In this document: positions 56,212 through 62,331 of the stretch, piece by piece | How the letters are laid out: each line of letters starts with the position of its first letter | Numbering within the stretch: the stretch's first letter is position 1 | DNA from: DATFJT01 sp965230755 | GTDB taxonomy: Bacteria; Bacteroidota; Bacteroidia; Chitinophagales; Saprospiraceae | Direction of reading: 5' to 3' | NCBI GenBank assembly: GCA_965230755.1 | Contig: CBDDLT010000016.1 | Span: 124,001-188,000 of the forward strand | DNA length: 64,000 nucleotides | Notes under the pieces: model-generated | What the model saw: only the letters and a program-made list of their open reading frames with translations | Database searches by the model: none | Told to the model about the DNA's origin: nothing | Translations under genes and position numbers: made by a program

Positions 56212-57162
56212 TTAATTTTTGAAGAATTCAATCATCTGATCTGCTAATTCAAGGCCTATATTGGCTTGCGCAGATTCAGTAGATCCTCCAATGTGCGGAC
56301 TCGTACTTACATTGGGATGTTGTAGCAACCTACTATCAGGTGTCGGCTCATTGCTAAATACATCCAAACCAGCTCCACCTATCTTGCCGGAATTCAACGC
56401 GTCCAACAATGCGTCTTCATCAATCAATCCACCGCGCGAAGCATTGACAAGAATGGCCCCGTCTTTCATCATCGAAAGTTCTTTGACACCAATTACCGGA
56501 GCTTCTTGTGCAGGCAAGTGCAAACTGATAATATCTGCCTCTTGAAGCATTTCTTCTAAAGCCACCATTTTGAGTGGAATGCTCAGCTCTTGATGTCCAT
56601 TTATTTTCAAGGGTAAGTCATACTCATCCATGAAGATATCTACCGGAAGTATTTCCATTCCCATGCCGAGAGCAAGGCTACCTAGTGCTCTACCAATTCG
56701 TCCAAAGCCGTATATTCCCAACTTCTTACCTTGAAGTTCGATCCCTTTAGAGTATTGTTTTTTTAGTTTTTTGAAGGCCTCATGTCCAGAATTAGGCATA
56801 TCCATGTGCGCCTGATGAAGGAATCTCGACAGACTCAATACATGAGCGATAACTAATTCTGCTACTGACCTCGAAGAAGCGGCAGGTGTATTGATCACCT
56901 TTATCCCTTTTTCCTGCGCATAGCTCACGTCAATATTGTCCAAGCCGACCCCGCCTCTACCGATAAGGCGTAAATTAGGACAGGCATCAATATGCTCCTT
57001 TCTGACTTTAGTGGCAGATCGGACTAGAATAGCATCATAATTGCTTAATTCCTTACTCAAATCCTCCTGATCTACCCGATCAAATTCGAGTTGGAAACCA
57101 TTGTCTTCCAATTTTGCTTTTCCGGCAGGATGAATGCCATCATTGACCAATACTTTTATCAT
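56212..57162 (-). CDS. serA: D-2-hydroxyacid dehydrogenase, probably 3-phosphoglycerate dehydrogenase
   Basis: A 316-residue NAD-dependent dehydrogenase. I start at ATG 57162 ('MIKVLVNDGIHPAGKAKLEDNG'); the longer frame adds 21 unrelated residues. Signatures: 'RGGVGLDNIDVSYAQEKGIKVINTPAASSRSVAELVIAHVL', Rossmann 'LGIYGFGRIGRALG', 'LVNASRGGLIDEDALLDAL' and catalytic His in 'SPHIGGSTESA'. It lacks the ACT domain, so it is the short type not controlled by serine through ACT. Together with serC (5551) it could begin serine synthesis, though the genes are far apart. Confidence 0.87.
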   Translation of the reverse strand: MIKVLVNDGIHPAGKAKLEDNGFQLEFDRVDQEDLSKELSNYDAILVRSATKVRKEHIDACPNLRLIGRGGVGLDNIDVSYAQEKGIKVINTPAASSRSVAELVIAHVLSLSRFLHQAHMDMPNSGHEAFKKLKKQYSKGIELQGKKLGIYGFGRIGRALGSLALGMGMEILPVDIFMDEYDLPLKINGHQELSIPLKMVALEEMLQEADIISLHLPAQEAPVIGVKELSMMKDGAILVNASRGGLIDEDALLDALNSGKIGGAGLDVFSNEPTPDSRLLQHPNVSTSPHIGGSTESAQANIGLELADQMIEFFKN

Positions 57163-57276
57163 TTCAATACTGTTTAAACAAGATTCGAAGGCCGAATATA
57201 CTAAAATGCAAGAGTTCCACGCCAAGGAGCATTTTAATATTGAATTGAATTAATAAAAAGATAATGGTAAAGTTCT

Positions 57277-57966
57277 CTAATCCAATGCCATAGCAATGCA
57301 GGCCATAGAGATTTTAGATACACCATTCGATAATAAAACCTGAGCACACGCCTCTAATGTTGAACCAGTAGTAATAATATCATCAACCAATAAAACATGA
57401 TTGGGCAATGGTCTTCCTTTATCCAAAAAAGTAAAAGCCTCATTCATATTCTCCAGTCTTTCATACCTGGTCATTTGGGTTTGACTCGGCGTATTCTTTT
57501 GGCGTTTTAACCAATCAACCTTACAAGGAATATTCATGCTACAGGAAAGCCCTCTTGCAAAAGCTTCACTTTGGTTGTACGATCTCTTCTTCAACTTCGA
57601 TTTATGCAGAGGAACCGGAATGATGCAATCGACATCTTCGAACCATGAAACTCCTCGAAGATCTTTGCCGTAATCCACGCCTATTTTATAGCCGATATCA
57701 TATCTGTTCTTGTATTTGAGCGCATAGATCAAATTCCTAAAGACACTGTTCTCTGCATAATAATAACGGGCCGTCGCCGAATGCAAGGGAACCCTTCCGA
57801 CAAACTTTTGGGTGAATTCGTTGACTTTCAGCCGATGTTGGTCTGTTTTTTTCAATTGAATGGCACAGTGAAGGCAAATGAGGTGATCATCCACACATAT
57901 TCGCTTGTTACAGGCGGGACAGATACTTGGAAAAACAAGAGCAATAAGATCTTTAATCCATCGCAT
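57277..57966 (-). CDS. comF: ComF-family phosphoribosyltransferase-like protein
   Basis: A 229-residue protein. N-terminal Cys pairs ('CPACNKRICVDDHLICLHC', residues 18-36) form a zinc ribbon, and 'PNHVLLVDDIITTGSTLEACAQVL' is the PRTase motif. The middle has 'CIIPVPLHKSKLKKRSYNQSEAFARGLS', the ComF signature. In several bacteria ComF takes part in uptake of DNA; a salvage role is also possible. It starts 80 bases downstream of the sterol-desaturase-type gene on the same strand. Confidence 0.9.
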   Translation of the reverse strand: MRWIKDLIALVFPSICPACNKRICVDDHLICLHCAIQLKKTDQHRLKVNEFTQKFVGRVPLHSATARYYYAENSVFRNLIYALKYKNRYDIGYKIGVDYGKDLRGVSWFEDVDCIIPVPLHKSKLKKRSYNQSEAFARGLSCSMNIPCKVDWLKRQKNTPSQTQMTRYERLENMNEAFTFLDKGRPLPNHVLLVDDIITTGSTLEACAQVLLSNGVSKISMACIAMALD

Positions 57967-58045
57967 TGAGTAATTCTGCTTTTCAAATGGCTAACAAATA
58001 GATACTTCTTTGGCTTTTATTCTACAACTAGGGTTATTCTGCTGA

Positions 58046-59068
58046 CTACAACGATTTAAAGCCATGAATGTTTTGATGAATGAAATCTTTGGGAAATGAT
58101 TCTATATCATCGAAACCCAATTCTGTGTCTCTTCCACTCTTGGGCCAATAGGAAGTACCAAAGATAAAATCCCACAAAGCCAGGGTGATACCGAAGTTTA
58201 CTCCAAACTTTCTGTCGCTGGGTATTTCTTTTGCGTGATGCCAGATATGCATTTCCGGGCTGTTAAATAATTTCTTCATTACCGGACCCAGTACAAAATA
58301 TCCGAAGACGAGAGAAGCCAAGGTGAATAAAACCTTCATCGTATTCGAACTACCACTCAAAAGAGAAACATCGAAATACCCTCCGACAAAAACAACACTT
58401 AACAAACCCATGAAAACCACTCCGCTCCAGGGGCCACTTATGCTGAAATTACTGTGATTAAAATGCCCTACAGCCAAGGTAAAAAGATGAATGATAAAGA
58501 AGTCATATAATCCAATCCCCAACAAAGCCAAAGGAATATATTCCAGTGTTCGATAAACTATGTTTTCCATCCAATGATAGCGCAAGTGAGCAGCAAAACC
58601 CATCTGTTCAACACTGTGATGAACCTTGTGATACTCCCATAAGCGTGGTACTCTGTGTAAAAGACGATGCACATTCCACTGAACAAAGTCGCGAACCACA
58701 AAACCGGTCAGTAGAATAGCCCAATGCGGGAAAGAATACAAGGGATTGCTCGCACTGAGATCGAATCCCGTTAGACGTTGTATACCCTCATTGAAAAACT
58801 CTACCACGACTGAACTCATGGCATTATAAACGATCAGCGAAAACAGAAAAAAATTGAAAAACATGTAGAAGAAATCCAACCAAAAATCCTTCCTGATTAC
58901 AGCCTGTCCTTTTCTCCAAGGTTTGATGATTTCAAGAACAAAAAAGAAAAGTGAAATGATGATCAACCAATAGAAATAGTTCTTGGCGTGTGGATGACTA
59001 ATCTCAAACCAGAGATACTCGGCATAGTTCTTATAGGCGTCGACGAATATATTCCAATAATGCTCCAT
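58046..59068 (-). CDS. Sterol desaturase/fatty acid hydroxylase superfamily protein
   Basis: A 340-residue membrane protein with about five helices and the His boxes of the di-iron FA-hydroxylase family: 'HRLLHRVPRLWEYHKVHHS' (HxxxH and HxxHH) and 'HIWHHAKEIPSDRKFGVNFG'. In bacteria such proteins hydroxylate lipids or carotenoids; substrate unknown. Three bases separate its start from the rhodanese gene stop, so it forms an operon with rhodanese and DUF983. Confidence 0.9.
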   Translation of the reverse strand: MEHYWNIFVDAYKNYAEYLWFEISHPHAKNYFYWLIIISLFFFVLEIIKPWRKGQAVIRKDFWLDFFYMFFNFFLFSLIVYNAMSSVVVEFFNEGIQRLTGFDLSASNPLYSFPHWAILLTGFVVRDFVQWNVHRLLHRVPRLWEYHKVHHSVEQMGFAAHLRYHWMENIVYRTLEYIPLALLGIGLYDFFIIHLFTLAVGHFNHSNFSISGPWSGVVFMGLLSVVFVGGYFDVSLLSGSSNTMKVLFTLASLVFGYFVLGPVMKKLFNSPEMHIWHHAKEIPSDRKFGVNFGITLALWDFIFGTSYWPKSGRDTELGFDDIESFPKDFIHQNIHGFKSL

Positions 59069-59071
59069 AAT

Positions 59072-59578
59072 TTAATACACTTTCTTTCCCTTACTTAGTA
59101 ATCTACCCCACTTAGGGCTATAGGCATGGATTTCTTCTGTAATTTCATCCTCCCGATATATTTTTCTATCCTCATAGATCCACTGAAATATACCTCCCTG
59201 GAGATTGTAAACATGCTCAAAGCCCTTTTTGCTTAATTCCTTGGCCATTATTTGACTTCGATGCCCCACACTACAGTATAAGATGATCGAATCACCGACA
59301 TTGAAGTTCTGCAATATCGAGAAATTGGGATTTTCATATCCCAAAAATTCAGCTTTATGCAAATGACTAATCTTGTACTCTTCCGGCTCTCGGCAGTCCA
59401 ATAAAATATACTTACCAAGGTCTTTTACTTCATCGGATATAATTTGATCTACAGTAGAATCACTGATATATCGGTCTATGAAAATCTCATACATCCATTG
59501 CCTAATTGAATCTTGAAAAACAAGAAATAAAGTGATGGCGGACAATAATATCCCCACTAAGACAACCATCGTCTTCAT
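59072..59578 (-). CDS. Membrane-anchored rhodanese-like protein
   Basis: A 168-residue protein with an N-terminal membrane anchor (about residues 4-22) and a rhodanese domain: 'YILLDCREPEEYKISHLHKAEFLGY' and the active-site loop 'IILYCSVGHRSQIMAKELSKKGF' with the sulfur-carrying Cys. It probably acts outside the inner membrane. It overlaps the DUF983 gene by four bases. Confidence 0.92.
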   Translation of the reverse strand: MKTMVVLVGILLSAITLFLVFQDSIRQWMYEIFIDRYISDSTVDQIISDEVKDLGKYILLDCREPEEYKISHLHKAEFLGYENPNFSILQNFNVGDSIILYCSVGHRSQIMAKELSKKGFEHVYNLQGGIFQWIYEDRKIYREDEITEEIHAYSPKWGRLLSKGKKVY

Positions 59579-59949
59579 TGTTTTTTGGGAGGATTATACT
59601 TGACGTATAGATTGATCCAAAGAGACCTGGAAAGCCTAAATACCAAGGGTATCATGATTAGGATGAGTATAACCACTGCTATATAACTCTGTGTCATGCT
59701 GAATCCTAACAAGAATTTTAGTATGATAAAAGCCCCTAAAATTATACCTGTAGAGAGGCCATAAGCAATGTACATTGACCCCCAATAAAAACCGGGTTCG
59801 AGTTCGAATTTTTGTCCGCAATTACTGCATTCCTCTTTCATATCCAACAAGCCCTTCATTTCTGATAATCGATGAGCGAATAGCCTATCCTCATGGCATT
59901 TTGGGCATCTCATCTTCAGAATGCTGTATAGTTTTTGTCCTTTCTTCAT
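59575..59949 (-). CDS. DUF983 membrane protein
   Basis: A 124-residue protein with an N-terminal zinc ribbon ('MRCPKCHEDRLF' and 'ECSNCGQKFELEPGFYWGSMYI') and two membrane helices. 'CxxC..gF..EPGFyyGsmy' is the DUF983 hallmark. Function unknown. First gene of the DUF983-rhodanese-sterol desaturase operon. Confidence 0.93.
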   Translation of the reverse strand: MKKGQKLYSILKMRCPKCHEDRLFAHRLSEMKGLLDMKEECSNCGQKFELEPGFYWGSMYIAYGLSTGIILGAFIILKFLLGFSMTQSYIAVVILILIMIPLVFRLSRSLWINLYVKYNPPKKQ

Positions 59950-60054
59950 ATTGATCGAATGAATTGCTGCAAAGGTAATAGGATATTGAAAAAGTGAATG
60001 TAAACTAAGTTACATTTAGATGAAGCTGTGTGTATGAGTAGTGATTAGTTGTCT

Positions 60055-60185
60055 GTGATTTGTGATCGGATTTTTAGCGCGTTGGGGTATTAGGGTGTTA
60101 GCGTATTGGATAGAATTTACTTTTTAGTCTTATCAATGCCCGCCGGTAATCTGCCAATACCCTAATACGCCAACACGCCAATAAG
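60055..60185. repeat. Low-complexity intergenic repeat cluster
   Basis: 60055-60067 repeats the 13-mer found at 51907. GGTATTAGGGTGTTAGCGTATTGG (from 60085, in pieces) and the near-inverted CCAATACCCTAATACGCCAACACGCC (from 60156, in pieces) face each other, so the stretch can fold as a long imperfect hairpin. The interval 59950-60234 carries no supported gene. Confidence 0.5.
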
Positions 60186-60234
60186 ACATCTTACTGATCA
60201 CCGGCTATCAACTTCTGGTTGCGCAGAGGAAAAC

Positions 60235-60453
60235 TCAAGCTCGTTTCCATTTAAGCCATCCCCTGATTTGCATTAAAAAATTGACCAAATGCATGAAGGC
60301 TAAATACCACAGTTCTGTCATTCCACATATTATCATGGCGAGGAATTGTCCTACAGCCATGACATAAAATGCTTTGATACTTTTTCTGTTGAACAATTCG
60401 AATCCGGCGAGAATAAGAATTGCAGATATTACTTCTACTACTGTCTTTAGCAT
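60235..60453 (-). CDS. Small polytopic membrane protein
   Basis: A 72-residue protein with two membrane helices ('VVEVISAILILAGFELF' and 'AFYVMAVGQFLAMIICGMTELWYLAFMHLVNFLMQIRGWLKW'). The late aromatic pattern recalls small PnuC-like or related conserved proteins, but I cannot assign it. Hydrophobic pattern and clean start (ATG) support a real gene. Function unknown. Confidence 0.6.
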   Translation of the reverse strand: MLKTVVEVISAILILAGFELFNRKSIKAFYVMAVGQFLAMIICGMTELWYLAFMHLVNFLMQIRGWLKWKRA

Positions 60454-60579
60454 TTTATTCTACGTTTTATCCCTGATTAATTTTTAAGCCTATAGTTATT
60501 GTGATGAGGAAGTAAAATAGGAAGAATAACTCGAGCAAACCACAAATTTATTGACAAGCTGAACGCCGACAGAATGAAT

Positions 60580-60614
60580 CAATTTGTTTTATTTGAAAAC
60601 AATTTGTTTCATTT
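60580..60614 (+). promoter_or_regulatory. Direct repeat upstream of dinB, possible operator
   Basis: CAATTTGTTTTATTT (60580-60594) and CAATTTGTTTCATTT (60600-60614) are 20 bases apart, about two helical turns. The second contains the TTTG that can serve as the -33 element of the dinB promoter, so a repressor bound here would block it. Confidence 0.45.
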
Positions 60615-60636
60615 TAATAAATTTATCGTATCTTAG
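60603..60636 (+). promoter_or_regulatory. Possible promoter of dinB
   Basis: TTTG (60603-60606) and TATCTTAG (60629-60636; one base off TAnnTTTG), spacer 22 bases. The GTG start of dinB follows 42 bases later. Confidence 0.4.
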
Positions 60637-60678
60637 TGGCCAAGATAGTTGTTTTAAAAACCAAAATTTTACTGTGCC

Positions 60679-61890
60679 GTGAGATCAATTTTACATCTTG
60701 ATTTAGATACTTTTTTTGTCTCGGTAGAACGACTCTTAGATAGTCGCCTAAACGGACTGCCCATTCTAGTAGGTGGTACGGGAGACAGAGGAGTAGTCTC
60801 TGCAGCAAGTTACGAAGCAAGACCTTATGGTGTACATTCGGGAATGGCCATGCGCATGGCCAGACAATTATGCCCTGAAGCCATCGTCATAAAAGGCAAT
60901 GCCGGCACCTACACCAAATACTCAAAAGCGGTAACTGACATTTTAAAAGAACAGGTGCCCATCCTTGAAAAAGCAAGCATAGATGAATTCTACGCGGACT
61001 TGAGTGGCATGGACAAGTATTTTGGTTGTTACAAGTTTGCCTCCGAACTTAGGACCAAGATCATAAGAGAGACCGGACTACCTATTTCATTTGGGCTCTC
61101 TGTCAATAAAATGGTTTCTAAAGTGGCTACCGGAGAAGCCAAGCCCAACAATCAGATTAAAATCGAAAAGGGATTGGAAAAACCTTTCTTAGCCCCCTTG
61201 TCTGTAAAGAAAATTCCGATGGTAGGGAATAAGATGTTTCAGTCGCTCTGTCATCTGGGGATCAAAAAAGTAGCGACCATACAAAAGATGCCCGTTGAAA
61301 TGATGACTTCCGTCTTCGGTAAACACGGGAGAGCGGTATGGCTCAAGTCCAATGGCATCGATGACAGCCCCATCATAGAATACCACGAACGCAAATCCAT
61401 TTCTAACGAGCGGACCTTTGGCCGTGATACCACTGATGTAGCCAGATTAAAATCCATTATTATGGCCATGGCCGAAAATCTGGCCTTTCAGTTAAGAAAT
61501 GGAGAAAAACTCACCTCTTGTGTCACCATAAAAATTCGATATTCCGACTTCAATACCCACACCAAGCAAGCTAAAATACCCTATACTTCTGCCGACCATC
61601 AACTGATCCCAAAAATCCTGGAGTTATTTGACCAATTGTATAACAAAAGGCTTTTGATCAGATTGGTGGGCGTCAGATTTAGCGGACTGGTTTCCGGAAA
61701 TTACCAAATGAGCCTCTTTGAAAACACCCAACAAACCATCAATCTATATCAGGCAATGGATACTATAAAAAACAAGTATGGCCCCCATCGCATCATGAGA
61801 GCTTCTACGATGGATGTAAAGACGATTGGCAGTATGATGAATCCATTCAATGGCGAACCTCCTATTGTTTTGGCGCATAGAACCGCTTGA
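60679..61890 (+). CDS. dinB: Y-family DNA polymerase IV
   Basis: A 403-residue translesion polymerase. 'MRSILHLDLDTFFVSVERLLD' has the first catalytic Asp, and 'EKASIDEFYADLSGMDKYFG' the SIDE motif. 'GLPISFGLSVNKMVSKVATGEAKPN' and the helix-hairpin-helix 'VKKIPMVGNKMFQSLCHLGIKKVATIQKMP' follow. A clamp-binding QMSLF lies near residue 352. The start is GTG at 60679. The stop TGA lies in the first of ten TTGATAA units. A dnaE polymerase follows, so the pair resembles mutagenesis cassettes of a Y-family polymerase and DnaE, but no ImuA-like gene is visible. Confidence 0.94.
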   Translation: MRSILHLDLDTFFVSVERLLDSRLNGLPILVGGTGDRGVVSAASYEARPYGVHSGMAMRMARQLCPEAIVIKGNAGTYTKYSKAVTDILKEQVPILEKASIDEFYADLSGMDKYFGCYKFASELRTKIIRETGLPISFGLSVNKMVSKVATGEAKPNNQIKIEKGLEKPFLAPLSVKKIPMVGNKMFQSLCHLGIKKVATIQKMPVEMMTSVFGKHGRAVWLKSNGIDDSPIIEYHERKSISNERTFGRDTTDVARLKSIIMAMAENLAFQLRNGEKLTSCVTIKIRYSDFNTHTKQAKIPYTSADHQLIPKILELFDQLYNKRLLIRLVGVRFSGLVSGNYQMSLFENTQQTINLYQAMDTIKNKYGPHRIMRASTMDVKTIGSMMNPFNGEPPIVLAHRTA

Positions 61891-61956
61891 TAATTGATAA
61901 TTGATAATTGATAATTGATAATTGATAATTGATAATTGATAATTGATAATTGATAA
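61887..61956 (+). repeat. Tandem heptamer TTGATAA, ten copies
   Basis: Ten perfect uninterrupted copies. The first contains the dinB stop codon, the last supplies the A of the four-helix-bundle ATG. A 7-bp unit makes stops in every frame. Copy number is likely to vary by slippage. Three inner units also form the left arm that pairs with 62303-62324. Confidence 0.95.
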
Positions 61957-62303
61957 TGAAAAAGAATATCATAAAAGACAAAAGTTTCCTATTTGCTATA
62001 GATATCATTCGCTTTTGCAAAAAACTTACAGATAAACAAGCGGGATTTATCATCGTAAAACAACTTTTGAAATCAGGAACAGCTATAGGCGCTCTTGTAC
62101 GAGAAGCAGAGATGGCTGAAAGTAAAAAAGACTTTATTCATAAAATGTCTATTGCTCTGAAGGAAGCCAATGAAACTTTGTATTGGCTAGAATTAATCAA
62201 AGCAACATCCCTGCAAAATATAGATCAACTTTTACGGCAATGCACTGAACTTGTCAAACTACTAGTATCCATTATAAAATCTACAAAAAGAAACATCGCC
62301 TAA
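61956..62303 (+). CDS. Four-helix-bundle protein (23S rRNA IVS / S23 type)
   Basis: A 115-residue helical protein: 'SFLFAIDIIRFCKKLTDKQAGFIIVKQLLKSGTAIGALVREAEMAESKKDFIHKMSIALKEANETLYWLELIKA' fits the four-helix-bundle family first found in 23S rRNA intervening sequences and related to Avd of diversity-generating retroelements. 'GTAIGALVREAEMAESKKDFIHKMSIALKEANETLYWL' is its core. I start at ATG 61956; the TTG at 61950 belongs to the repeat. The family forms basic pentameric barrels that may bind nucleic acid. No reverse transcriptase is near, so a DGR role is unlikely here. Confidence 0.9.
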   Translation: MKKNIIKDKSFLFAIDIIRFCKKLTDKQAGFIIVKQLLKSGTAIGALVREAEMAESKKDFIHKMSIALKEANETLYWLELIKATSLQNIDQLLRQCTELVKLLVSIIKSTKRNIA

Positions 62304-62324
62304 TTATTAATTATCCATTATTAA
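62303..62324 (+). repeat. Right complementary arm of the IVS-like insertion
   Basis: Pairs with 61936-61957 as described for the insertion. It begins within the stop codon of the four-helix-bundle gene. Confidence 0.7.
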
Positions 62325-62331
62325 TTTTTCA

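Noticed and set aside
57163..57225. Longer N-terminus of the phosphoglycerate dehydrogenase
   Set aside because: The additional residues are not family-like; the protein starts with MIKVLVNDG at 57162.
61887..61956. Possible CRISPR or origin iterons
   Set aside because: Units are directly adjacent 7-mers with no spacers, and no replication gene is near.
61956..62303. Diversity-generating retroelement accessory gene (Avd)
   Set aside because: The four-helix-bundle family fits, but no reverse transcriptase, template or variable repeat is visible nearby.
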